Shown: positions 21,243 through 35,000 of the stretch, piece by piece
Layout of the letters: every line of letters starts with the position of its first letter
Numbering within the stretch: position 1 is the first letter of the stretch
From: Conus ventricosus
Taxonomy: Eukaryota; Mollusca; Gastropoda; Neogastropoda; Conidae
DNA length: 64,000 nt
Assembly: GCA_018398815.1 (NCBI GenBank)
Contig: CM031622.1
Location: 24,592,633-24,656,632, forward strand
Direction: 5' to 3'
Notes under the pieces: model-generated
Databases searched by the model: none
What the model was told of the DNA's origin: nothing
Seen by the model: the letters and a program-made list of their open reading frames with translations, nothing else
Position numbers and translations under genes: made by a program

Positions 21243-24200
21243 GTAATAACTTATCATTGTCATGCCAGCAAATACAGACAAAAATTGTAACAAACTTTAA
21301 CATCACAAGAGATATTTTTACTGCAGAAAATAAAACAAAAATGAAAAGAAAGATGGAAATAGTGTGCCTTGGTAGTACTCATAGATATGTAATTTATTTG
21401 GAAGGGAGGCTTTTCTACTGTTTCTAAAGGAAACTTTGGATTAATTCTAATAATAGATATATATCCTGCATGCAAGAATAAACTGCAGAGAGACAAAAGT
21501 AACTGAAAATAGTTGACAGACTTTGCAGAGTTGTTTGATATTTACATCAAATAACATCATCTTTAAGTTAAAAGTACATGTATACGAAGAAATTTTGAAG
21601 TTGTGTGAGATTTTAGTCAAATTTAATTCACTTTCTTCAACTTGTACTTGTGAATGAATTTGGAAATCTTAAGATAACAGAGAAAGATTATTGTTGGAGA
21701 GTAAAATTGTTGACCAATTTATTAATAACAAGTTTTCATTTGATGTTACAGACTGCTGAATCAGTGCAGAGTCTCACAGCATTTGAAGACCAGTTGAGTT
21801 TGCTTCATGTGCAAACTGATCTAAACATAATTTAGGATAAAGAGAACTGCAGATTAACAGAGATCACATCTCTGCATTGCATATAATATGATTGTCAGAA
21901 TGTGCTGCTTAATTTTAACCAACAAGAAATCGGTGTCACAAAGTAAACTCAACTGGTCTTCAAAGGCTGTGAGACTTTGTCAAGGGGTTAATTCATTCCC
22001 TACACAATTGAACATTGATTATTTACAATGTTCATTTGTGTGGAGAATGAATTAACCCCTTGACTCTGCTTATGTGTACCATATGTGTAACAGTTTGTGT
22101 ATGGATGTCCTGGTAAGAGTATCAATCATTGATACCAACATTGTGAGGAGAATTTGTAAATAAACTTAAGGAGGGAGCGTTCCACTTCCCTTGGCTTTAG
22201 CCAGCTGGCTGATTCCTTGGCATCCATTTCAAATGACCAGAGAGACCCAGCTGCCATGCGGTGGAATCTCGTCAGTAATTCACTTCCCCACTCCTCCTTG
22301 ATAGTAATGGCCAGACGGTGGCTAAGAGCCAGTGACTGTGTCATCAGAGATCTTGTAATGCCGACACACTCAATAGTGGCGTTTTTAATGTTTTTGTGTG
22401 TGTTGTTGTTGTTGTTGCTGTGATCAGTTTATTGACAATTGACTGACGTTCAGCATGGTGCAGCAGTGTCATTCACTCAGAGGCCATGTAGAGGGTAGAA
22501 CAATGGGTTTTGTTGTTTTTTCTGCCAACAACATGTATGAACTGGCTCATTTTTCCTTGTCTCTGAGCTGTTCTTATTGCAGAGAGGTCAAAGAGAATTT
22601 CAGCCTTTGCTCCAACATATCCCAAAAGGGCAGTAACTTTAAGCACTGAACACGTTAAGAAGAAGCTTAATGTCCCTTGCATAAATTAATTGTCAGACTT
22701 ACCATTTACTTACCATTTGTAACTGAAATATTTTTGCTGCTTTTTGTGTGTGTCCTTGAATGGATTGAAATGTTTATGGTGCTGTGTGTCAGATTCAGCT
22801 GGGAGAATATGACGATGTACAACCTGGGGCAAGAAGGATGCCTTGTACTCTTCTGCTTTCTGATCAGCATCATCATCCACGCCATCACCCAGGAGTATGT
22901 TCTGGATGTAAGTGTCATTGTTGTTTCCTGCCGTTGTTTCCACAGGAAAGGTCAGAATATCTGCTCACCTTAAAAAAAAAGAAGCCCTCTTGAAACAAAA
23001 TGCGGCAGATACCCACACACATGATGAGTCTTCTTTCACGTGGATGGACACCATGCACAGAGAATCAGCAAGCCTTTTAGTTTTGATTGATTGTATGTTA
23101 TTTTTTAAAAAATTGGAAATATCTTCACATTGTATTGTGGGTTATTTCAAAGGCAAGAGATGTGTTCACAGTGCATGTGGAATTATTTCAAAGCAAGAGA
23201 TATGTTTGTGGTGTATTGTGGAATTATTTCAAAGGCCTGAGATATGTTCGTGGTGTATTGTGGAAGTATTTGAAAGGCCAGAGATAGGTTCATGATGCAT
23301 CGTGGAATTATTTCAAAAGGCCAGAGATGTGTTCACAGTGCATTGTGGAATTATTTCAAAGGCCAGAGATAAGTTCATTGTGTAATGTGGAATTATTTCA
23401 AAGGCCAGAGATATGGTCACGGTGTACTGTGGGATTATTTCAAAGACCAGAGATATGGTCATGGTGTATTGTGGGGTTATTTCAAAGACATTTCAAAGAC
23501 CAGAGATATGATCAAGGTGTATTGTGGGGTTATTCAAAGACATTTCAAAGACCAGATATGGTCATGGTGATGTGGTATCAAGACATTCAAGACAGAGTAT
23601 GGTCACGGTTTATTGTGGGAATTCTTTCAAAGGCTAGAGATACATATTCACATTGTATTGTGGATTATTTCAAAGGCCAAAGATACCTTCACAGTGTATT
23701 GTGAGGTTATTTCAAAGGCCTGAGATATGTTCAAAGTGTATTGTGGGATAAAATCATAGGCCATCCGGCAGTTGAACGTTGAAAATTTCTTCTTTTGTGT
23801 CATTCATTATCTTTTATTTGCTTTACTGTTGTCAGCTGTAGTTCCTTTGTTCGTGGCCTGTTCTCTTGTCTTTGTTTTAGGGGCCTTCACATGTTTTTCT
23901 TTTCACAGTATCAAAAACATGCTTGGTGTAGGCCTACTGATGTAATTGGGTGACAAGGTAGGGAGATGGTAAACGCTGGAATGTTCTACAGCTGTCCTTT
24001 CTGCCGTATTATTTGATTATACGGCCTTTGTAGCTTTTATAACAAATCAAATTACCAAGCTGGCCAACCTTTTTTTAATTTCATGTCAATTGATATTCTG
24101 CGTTTTAGTTTGGGTGTGCGTGTGTGTGTGTGTGTTACACTGAAAGTTAAAAAAAATAAGCCCTTATCTCCACTTAATTTTATTATTCTTAAGGATGACA

Positions 24201-27200
24201 ATAGTTAAAGTACTTTGTTATGAATTGCCACATTTGAAAATGTAATTCCGTTTAATACCAACTACTTACCCTCTGTCTTACTGCCCTTGAGGTTTTAAGG
24301 TAATGAATGTAATTCCTTACATTTCCAGACGATGATATGCATTTCTAGAAATGAACCGCAAAATGCATGTCTCAAAGTGAGAAGCACCACCAAGTTCCAC
24401 GTCAAGTTAGTGCTGTTACTAACCGCAGTGTGGGACCACATCAAGGCAAGTTGAATCTCTGTCGGCTTTAAACCTGTCGTCAGTTCTTGGGTACATGATG
24501 GCGACTAATGCCAGGTTGATTTGTCGATGACCGTGTGCCATACTTGGACAGAAGGGTTAGACCCACTTGTGCTGTTGCTTACTGGGAATGAATGAACGGT
24601 ATGGGATTCAAGTCCGAAGTTATAGCCGTTATGACGTTGCGTTGACGTATGGCACCATCAGTCGGTCGAGGTTGAGCAGATGCGTGTTTCATCTTGAGGT
24701 TGACAAGTGTATTGGTTGCAGGGTTAGGTCGACAGAGGTGTTGTATTACAGGTTGAGGTTGACAGAAAATGTAGTAGTATGTTAAGGTGTGACAGAGGTG
24801 TATTCGGTTGAGGTTACGAGTGTGTACTAGTGCAGTTTGAGTGACAGATTGCTGTGTAGTTGCGGTTGGTGACAAGGGTCGGTTGGTTGCTTCAGAGCTT
24901 TTTGTTAGGGTCCGGTGACCAGAGTGTGTCTGGTTGCACGGTGGTGAAGAGGTAGGATGTAGCCGGTTGAGGATTGAGCGAGGAGTCTTGATTTGTAGTA
25001 GACCGTTGCAGGTTCCTTGTTGACAGAGCTTATGTATGTAATTGGTTGGTTGCGATTGTGTGATTGCAGGTTGAAGTTATAAGGCACAGTGCTGTAGTTG
25101 CAGGTTTACAGGTTGTTGTTGCGTGTAGGTTTTGCGTAAAATGACTTCGGTTGAGCGAGTGTGTGTGTTCAGGGTTAGGGTTGACTGTATAATGTTGCAC
25201 CCTAGCTCCAGCGCCGCCAACCACCCCAATGCACACTCCCTGGGGGGTGCCCCTTACCTTCTCTCCCATTTGCTGGTGCGCATGGCATTCGTTGTCCATC
25301 ACGGGGTCGTACTGAATAAATGAAATAACCTTTAGAAAATAGGATCTCGGATATATATCGTCAAAAGAGAATTTGACTGATACTTCCCCTATGAGTCTCA
25401 TTTATTCTCCTCCTACTGGCACATTATAAGACGCAGGGCGCCCCCTCTTGCGATAAGGGCTTGACCAGTAACGGTGCGACCAAACCACTTTATGTGTCTT
25501 GTGCAGAGGACAACGCAGACTCACGTTTTCTCTGAACATGTTCAAAAGCAAATGACATACGAAATCACAAACTGTAAATGAGGTGCTCACTGGTTCATCA
25601 ATACAAAAAGCTATTTCTTTGTAATATCCTTCGTTGTGGATCTACTCGGCGTATTTAAACCCTGTAGATTAATAACCAACGTGCTAAAATAATGCAAAAT
25701 CTAAATTGGACTGCAGTGAGGTAAAAACATTGAAAAGGAAAGGAGTCCCAAAATTTATGTTCTGTTTTGCTGCCTGAGCTTTTCTTCGTTCAGGGCTATT
25801 GTACGGCCTCAGCCACTTCTGAGATACCCTCACGACCCTCTGTCTCCCTGAGCCCACTTCCCTATTTTGATTTGCAAAGGGGAGTCCATTGTGAAACCAG
25901 TTAAGGCATCAATCACCCCCCCTCCCATCTTAGCCTGTCTCCATCCTAAAAAGTTGCGATCAAACTGCGGGGGGGAAGTAGCACTAATGAATGGTCAAGG
26001 AGTTTAGGATTTAAGATTCAAGAACTATAGAAATCAAGTTTTCAGATGTTAAGCGGGTTTAAATATGAAAAAAAAAAAATCTTGCTACACATCTCATTGA
26101 GGAATTTGTATATCTAAATATGCCTTTAATACCATGACAATTTCTACCGGAGCATCTCAAAGTAATTTACTTACGAAAATCGCCAATAAGCCCTTTGCGG
26201 GAATATGTACAAGCCATGCGTGCGGTATCAAAAAACCACACTGCGTCCAATCATCCGATTATCTTGCTCAATTGCGTGAGCTTTGTTTCATTTTCTCTAG
26301 CTAGGATACTACAATTCACCAAAGGGAAAGTGAATAGATACTAGCTAAAAAAAAAAAAATTGAAAAGGAAAAAAAAAACTTGTCCGGGCCGCAAAATCGA
26401 GCCCCATTCCGCCGTTCGCACTCAAAAAAATAACAACGTTTTTTTTTCCCAAAGGGAAAAAGGGTTTTTGGGATGCCTATTCTTCCAACCTGTCCCCTTT
26501 CTAATCACTGTAAAAAAATCAAACAATATCTAGGATGAAAGTTTAAAAAACAAAAACAAATAGACGAAGATAAACAAAATAAAATAATTAAAACAGATAA
26601 AAGAGGAGAGAGAGAAAAGAAGAGAGAAACAATATAAGACAGAGGGAAAGGAGAGGGGGAGGGAGAGAGACGAGACAGAGAGGGAGAGAAATGGGGGATA
26701 ACAAACTGTGCCCTCTCTTCCAAGGGTAGTCATAAAGGATTGCAGCGGACCCCTAACGGGTTTTAGATGACATGTCCCGCGAACAACTTGCGATAAGATT
26801 CCGACACCTTTAGTTGAGCGAAGGGGGAAGGAGCGCGTGCTCCACAGCGGCTTAAATTCTCCCTCCACCGGAGGGTCTGAGAGGGGACCAGCTGGTGGCT
26901 GCTTCACGGCATATGCCGAGTGCCCCCTCCCCCTGGTGCTAACACGCACGCTGAGCAGTGAAGGAAAACGCCCAAACGGAAAACAGGTAGCCCAGACGAC
27001 TTAGCTTTAAGGAAAATCCCCACTTGAAAAGCATGCGTTGGAAAAACTGTACAGGGTCGACAAAAGCTTTAAAACAGCCCATACGGCGAAGGTTAAAAAT
27101 ATATTTTAAGCAAACTAAGAAGAAAAAATATTAAAAATTGTTTTATGTTCTGTGTAATTTTTTTCTTCCTTTGTAAACAATAGAGATTTTTACTGGCCAT

Positions 27201-29667
27201 GTAATTTTTTTAAAAAAAAATTAAAAATGAAATTTCATACCCAAATTTGTTTTCGTTTACACTTTCCTTCACTCACTCTTAAAATAACACAAATTTCCAA
27301 AACAGAACACAAATAACAATGCAAGACTGTGTTCCACAAACCATGTATCTATGCCACCAGAACAGGGTTAATTCCCCTCATTATGCAAAACAATATACCT
27401 TATTTCTTCAAAGTTGCTTCACGCCATTAGAATCGTTCTCCCTTTTCTTCCCGAACTTGTGAGCATACCGTTTGTTTCTTCCCCCAAAGGGCTGAAAAAA
27501 CATTTGGTAAAAGGGGATGAAAAAATCAAAGGGGGAAGCCGACCGGCAAATCATGTTTTTTCCCAAAAACTTCAAAAATTGATCATTGAAAATCTTTCAT
27601 GAACTAGACCCCTACCAGAAGTTTCACGGTCCGTCACCGGTTCTTCTTCGTCATCTTTCCCAACTAGATTCCCAGAAACGTGGTTCACAAACGCACCCCA
27701 AAAACCCAATCGATATCTGCACTTTTATCATCGGCAGGTTTACTTTCTGCAATTCATCTCTCGTAAATCCTTCAAAATCCGACTCCCTTTGTCCCGTCTC
27801 CCATTAGGGAAAGCCAAAATCTTTTTGCGCCTGCTGACAACGCTCTTTTTTTGGCAAACTTTAAAATTTATAACCGACAAACCCCTGCACTGATCACCCT
27901 TTGTTTCAAAAGGAAAACGGAAATGACAAAAAAAGGGAATCACGTTTCCGCGAGATCTCCCTTCCCCCTGGAAACAGGCTGCCCCCCCTAAAGTGCGTGG
28001 TCTTCATGAGGCCTCGGGGCGCTTTTTGTTCGGGAAAAGACTTCCGGCCGGGGGGCTAGCGGGGGCTCTACGTAAAGGGGTTAATCCAGGTTTTATTGTG
28101 TCCATGCCCTGGAGTAGCCAACTGACAAACAGTAAGTTGAGGATACGAGGTGTTTGGGGGTTTTTTTCTGGGAATGAGGTTTCAGGCGTGGTGATTCAAG
28201 GGGAGGGTTTATAGAGGGTGTGATCGCAGGGGTTTGGGTTTACAAATTGTGCATGTTGTAGGGGTTTAGGTTACAGAGGGTGCGTTTTAGGTTGGGTTGA
28301 CAGAGGTGTGTGTGGTTGCAGGGTTTTAGGTCACAGAGGTGGTGAGTTGCGGGGGTTTAGGGTTTAAAGGTGTGTGAGTTTTTAGGGTTGAGGGTTTACA
28401 GGGTTGGGGGATTGCGGTTGAGGGGAAGAGGTGTTCTGGTTGCAGGTTGAGGTTGACAGAGGTGTGGAGTTGCAGGGTTTTGGGGTTTACGAGGGGTGTC
28501 TGGTTGTAGGGGTTAGGTTGACAGAGTGTTCGGGTTTTAGGGTTAGGTTGACAGAGGGTGTTGGTTGCATTAGGTTGACAAGGGGGTTTGTTTTTTCAGG
28601 GGTTTAGTTGACAAGGTGTGTCGGTTGTGGTTGACATTGGCGAGGTGTGGGTTTGGGGTTACAAGGTATTATGGTTGCAGGGTTAGGGTTGACAGGGTTG
28701 TGTGATTGCAGGGTTTAAGTTGACAGAGGCATTTGTGGGGTTTTGGGTTGAGGGGACAGGGGGTGGGTTGAGGGTTTAGGTTGATGTAGGGGTTGGGGGT
28801 TTACAAGGTGGTTTGGGTTTCAGGGTTGAGGTTGACAGGTTTGTGGGCACCTTTCGCCACAGTGGCCCTAAGCTAACACAATGCACACTCCCTGGGGGTG
28901 TACCTATTCTCCCCTGCTGTCCATGGCAGCTTGTCCATCACGGGGGCGTGCGAATCCCCAAATGGAAATAACCCTTTAGTAAAGAAATTTTCATCTTTTT
29001 GATATATCAGTCTAAAAGAGAATTTGAGTGTACTTCCCCAACATCTCCTTTTCCCTTCTCCTCCACTGGGACAGAAAAAAGACCAAAGGTGCAGCCCCCA
29101 TCTTGCGATAATGACTTGACCAGTGATAGTGCGGTGCGACCAACGACTTTATGTGTCTTGTGCAGACGGACGCGCAGACCAGTTCTCACTGAACATGTGA
29201 AAAGCAAATGATACTACGGAATGCATTCATTCATTGGTAAAGGAGGATGCATCGCTGTGTTCAATACAAAAATCTTATTTTCTTTGTAAATATCCTTTCG
29301 TTGCAGTGGATTCTGTACTCGGCGTATTAACATGTTTATGATTAATTGACAAAAGTGCTGAAAATAAATGCAAAGTGCTCTATTTGGGACTTAAGTGAGG
29401 GTACGGCTCTGCTGTCAGCGTAGGGCGCCCACATGTGTGGTTGCAGGGTTGAGGTTGACTGAGGTGTGTGTCTGTGGTTGCAGGAGGCTATGTGACGGGG
29501 CCCCAGCCACTTCTGGGAGGGATACCCTCAGGACCATGCTGTTCTGCCGTGAGTCACCACTTCCCTCATTAACTAGACTTTGCCAGGGACGAGAGTCCAT
29601 TTTGAAACCATTAACACCATCACCCCCCCTCTCTCCCATTCTCCCTACCCTCTTCCTCCATCCTCAA

Positions 29668-29699
<32 letters not shown>

Positions 29700-32002
29700 A
29701 GGTGGCATGAATGAAGGTCAAGGTAGTTTTTGGATTTAAGATTCAAAGAAACTATAGAAATATTTCACTGTTCCCTTCAGTGTTTTAAGCGATTTCCTAA
29801 TATTGAAAAGAAAAAAACTTGCTACACATCCTCAGTTGAGGAATTTTGTATATATAATATATGCCTTTAAATTTACATACAGATTTTTGGAGCTCTCGGT
29901 TGCATACCCCCTGCCAATAAAGCTTAAATGTACCACTTTGGAGGTATACATACACAGACCTTGAGAGTGGTTTTTCACAGGAGTTTCTACCGTTTACGCC
30001 AAGGTACAACAATAAAGAAAATGAACATCAAAACTACCGAAAATCATTTTGATTTTGGAAAGTAAAATATGAACATTCATGGTAAGATAAGGATCATTCG
30101 AAGGAATTCTCATGGGTTTTTCAATGAACTTTTAAGATCGAAAAAATGAAAATCCGCACCAGTTTTCTAATGCTTCCTCCTCTCTCTCTTTATGTCAACA
30201 AGGGTATATCCCACCCTAAAAGCAGAATCCAGTTCAGTATGTGTTGTTGTTATGTTCGTTTTTCCTGTGTTTTTTTATTTGTGATCTTTCTGTTGTGACG
30301 GCCACGAGTTATGATATTGTATTGAAACATGAGTACTTTTAAAATTTTTTCATCTGCTTTTTTTTTGTCTTATCGGATTATTTACTGTTTTTAATTCATC
30401 CCAAAGGGGAAACTTTTTTTTTTTTTTAATAAGATGGGATTTGTATAAGGTTAGAATTTGAAAATTTTTCCAGTATAGTCTTGATATATCTGATTTAACT
30501 GTTTTTCTTCCTGTTTCGATTTTGTTATGCTGTCCACTAGCAAACCTTCTCCAAGGATGCGAAGGATTGGTTACCCAGCTTGAGTGAGAGAAGCTGGCTG
30601 CAATTAGCTTATTTCTTAGGCTCAAAATACATCAAATGGCCAGCCCTATACACAAACATGAATACAATGCAACTTATTTGTGAGGGAGAAGCTTGGAGAG
30701 AGAATTGTTGAGAAAAGGAGGAAGGGGAAAAGGGGATATGGATGAAAGAAGAATTCACCGATGAAAAATTTCTAGGGAATATTTAGTGAGCACTGCTTTT
30801 TTTCTGATAATGACACAGTCAACCAAGTCCATGAAAATTCCCGGATAAAACCTTTTGAAACACAAAATGTGTTTGTTTGCAATAAACCCAACCAGATGTC
30901 GGCACACACACCAGCACCCCCCCCCTCCCTCCCCAAACCACACACTCATCAAACATACAATACTGCATGCAATATACTAAAGTGACTTTAAACTGTCACT
31001 CACAGCTCTTAGTAAAGAAACATCTTGTGAACAATTTTCCGTACAGAAACATTATACTCATTTTATTACTTTGTCCTTTTCAGTTCTTGCAAAGCTGCAC
31101 CAAGGGCACAAGAACCCTGGTTACCCCGAGAATCAGGGGTTTCAGTGAGGCGCCCTTCCCCGACTCTGAGCCGGCCAGCTATTACCGGCAATACATGACC
31201 AGTAATGCTGGAGAAAGCATGTTTGCCATGGTTCTTTTTGTCGACCCATCGTCAATCAAGACCATCGACAATCGGTTTAGATTTTTTTTTTTAAAACCCA
31301 AAGGGATGGGAATACTCATTTCAAACAAAAACAGCAGCAAAACAACAATGTCTTGAAATGCAAACTGTAACTCTGCTGAAAACGCAGAACCCAGAACATT
31401 TTATGGGGGAAAATTTTAAGCATGTTTTCGCAACACCCTTCCCCCAGACGGGGCAGTACAGAATACCAGTAAAGGGGTTTTAGGAACCCGTCACCATGGG
31501 GAACCCGGCAAGGGCCCCCTGGAAGCCCCCCCGCCAAAGCCACTTTTTTCAACCCCCCCCCCCCCCCCAGCACGCCCCCCCCTACTCCCCCTAACCCCCC
31601 GCCCCCCCCCTATCCTCCCCTTTCTTTTCCCCCAACATGGGGGAATACTTTGCACCCAAAAAAGGGGGAACAGAAAAAATAATAAATAAAAAGGGAAAAA
31701 AGGAGAATAAAGCCAGGCACACGACCCACGGGCCCTGCTCGAAATGAAGCCCCACCCCCCCCCCCCCCTCTACCTCCCTCCCTCGCCCCCCCCTTTCCCC
31801 CTTTTTAAAACCCTCAGCCAGCGGGGCGCAAGAGAGAGAGAGGGGGGGGGGGGGGGGGGGAAGAGGCAGAGAAAAGTTTTTAACATTTGGGGGTACAATC
31901 AGTAACCAAAAGTTTTTACACAAATGGAAAGTTACAATGCACTTTCATTTTTTGGAAGTTAAGTTTCTCTTCTTTCCCCCACTACTTTTCCCAAAATTTT
32001 CT

Positions 32003-32081
<79 letters not shown>

Positions 32082-35000
32082 TGGATCTTAATTTGTTTGG
32101 CTTTGTGAAATATTTTCCTGAAATTTGTTCGTGAATTGTTAGTCCTTTTTTTTGTTTTTTCAAAGCAATAAAAATTTTGGAGCCCGAGCCGGGGTGGGGC
32201 TGATCGTGTGCGAAAGCACAAATTTATAACACACCACCACCACAAGCATGAACCACACTTCGCGCATGCACACAGACACCATAAACAGACATGCACGACA
32301 CACACTTGTACACATGCATACATGCCAATAACACATCCCAACCACAAAAACACTTTTTCACACCCCCACCCTCCAGCAATTTTTCAATACAGAATTTCAT
32401 GGTCACTCCCACTCCCTTCCTTGGGCACCAAAGGGCCTTCAAAAGGGGCCCAGTTCCTTGATTTAATGTTTTCAAATGTTTTTGATATTTTTATTGTATG
32501 TTATTGTTTTTTAAGATTTTATTTTTTTAAGGGGAAAAGGGAGGGGGGTTCAGAATAGGGAAAACGGAGGGTTTTTTTTCCGTCTAATATAAGCATTTGG
32601 GGAAAAACGTTAAAGAGAAGAACGAACACATACACACAACACACTGCAACCTTCACTAACACTGCACATAACAAAAACACCCGACACCAAAACGTTTTAC
32701 CATGCACGCACACGCCAAACACCACAAAAAACACACACCATACACACACACACACCATTCAATTCGCACTCCCCAAAGTCATCTTTTTGACTGCATCGGG
32801 CTGTCTTCTGCTCTCTCTCTTCTCTCTCTCCTCCTCTTTTTCCCCCCTCTCTCCCTCTTCTCCCTTCTCTTCTTCTCCCTCTCACCACGCAGCACACACA
32901 CACACCAAAAAAAACCACACACACCACGTATTTACGCCGCCGCAAAGCCCGTTTAATCATGGCAGAATGTTCTCTTTAATAAGTCTGGGGGACCCACACC
33001 CACGACGCCCGGCGATGTCAGTGGTAGAACTGTACTCTTTAATAAGTCTGGTTACCCACACCCCCAAGATCGGGCCCCACTAGTTCAAATGACACACTCA
33101 ATTACGTCATTGTTTATTAACACATTCTCATGAAATGACGTTGCATTAAGCTTTTCATGTTTCTGAGGAACTTCTAAAATTTGACAGCAATTGGTGTGCA
33201 GCGGTTTCGAAGATATGCTAATGTACTGAGCGTCTGGGTATGGGATACCCACACTCAACGGTAAAGGTTAACCCTCACAGTGCTGCATAAATTTAAATGT
33301 AGTTCAAGGAAGTGTACTTAAAATTAAAGGCCAGCAGAGCGTTACTACTCTCATCATGTTTAAGGCTGTTGTGTGCTTATTTAGTAATGCTAGATAGGCA
33401 AACCTATACCATTTTTGGAAAGTAGAGACTCTGTAGAATTGAATAAAAAAACAAACAATCTTTACCTGGTGTGTAGATGGAGGTAATCCTCTGGATATAT
33501 CCAGCAAAATGTCTACACGGATAATCCAAAAAAGTGTTCCACAATGTTAAAAAACTGAACCAAAAATAATTCAAGCAATGAACAGTCTCATGCCCTCCCA
33601 GAAAGTTTACCAAAGTAAAATTAAAAAAGTATAAAATCATAGCATAGACAAAACATAATTTACAGCCATGTAAACATCATGCTTTGGTTGGTTGCCACGC
33701 CCACGTGTGCCACGCCCACCAACACCTTTCCGCAAAAATAAATAAAATAAAATAAAAAAACAATTTTTTTAAAAATTACCATCTTGCTTGTTACCAGAGT
33801 TATTTTTTTATACTTTATAATGCTTTCAGAAGCATAAGAATTAGCAACGAAACAAGTCCTCTAGCTCAATTTGAGTGAAAACAAATGCTTGTACAGTGAT
33901 CACACCCCCCCTCCCTATCAACCCCATTTTCCGTACGTAGCAGAGACGAAAAGCAAACTGAACAACACAGCGGGCTCTGCACTCGCTCGATGAATAAACA
34001 AAACCAAGGTCACAGCTGTCTGTTCCATCGCTTTCGCTGGACAGCGAATCGACTCGCCACTTGTTCCACCTTCACTCATCACCTCTTCCGCTTCGTTCTC
34101 GGTTCACTCATGTTGTAAGCTTCAAACTTTGTAAAAAACTTGAAATAGACCACTTGTTGGCACACTGACAAAGACTCGATACACGGATGGAAGAATAATC
34201 GCGTGACAGGAAGTTTAAAGAGTGGTAGCCTAACGGTTTACAACCCCACTACTCACGGGTCCCGATCGGGAACCCATCGCACTCTACCGGGAAGTCCCGA
34301 TCGGGACCCATCGCACTGTGAGGGTTAAAGTTTATATACGCAGATGTGTGTGTGTTTGCATACGTGTCTTCATATGAAGTTATGCTGCAGTTTGGAGTGT
34401 GTAATTCAAGATTTTTATGAGTGTTTCTTACAGGTTTTTGGGTTTAATCCAGTGTACAAATAAGAAATTAAACATCAGACTGCAGAAAAATGTTTGATTG
34501 AGAAAGTCAGAAATGTGGATCTTTATGGGGAAAGTCAGGAGGATGTCTCATGTTTTTCAATGAAGGCTGTAGAGAAACAAAAAAGGAAAAAGATCCGGCA
34601 ATAGTTTGTCATCAGTCTGCTCCTTCCTCTCTCTCTTTATGTCAACATGGGAGTCGCAGCTAATGTCAGAATTCCATGTTTCAGATGTGTGTTGTTTACT
34701 GTTCGCATTTTCCTTCTTTTTTTTTATGATCTCGTTTGTGGACGGGCCACTGTGTGTATGATATTCCTTATTGATACTTCTTTTTCATCTGCTTTTTTTT
34801 TTCTTTCAGATTCATTGTCAAGCTGTTTTTCATCATCCAGGTAACTTTTTTTTTTTTTAATAGATTGATTTGTACTCAAGGTTGTGTTTGAAATGTTTGT
34901 GTCCAGTATTGCCTGCTTCTCTGTATTTCACTGTTTTGTCTTCCTGTTGGGACTTAGTGCGTATGCTGTCAGCTGGCAAAACATACACAAAGTTGCGAAC

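Noticed and set aside
22126..22344. Minus-strand open frame (AITIKEEWGSELLTRFHRMA) as an exon
   Set aside because: Composition is protein-like, but no family is recognised and no convincing splice sites bound it. It may be a transposon remnant, so it was not annotated.
23327..23704. Open frame of about 125 codons with a repeating peptide
   Set aside because: It is the translation of a 42-bp minisatellite inside a TRAM intron, with no start context or splice support.
30967..31356. 129-codon open frame as an independent gene
   Set aside because: Only 31084-31144 has splice sites, and in another frame, fitting TRAM. The remainder has no recognisable homology.
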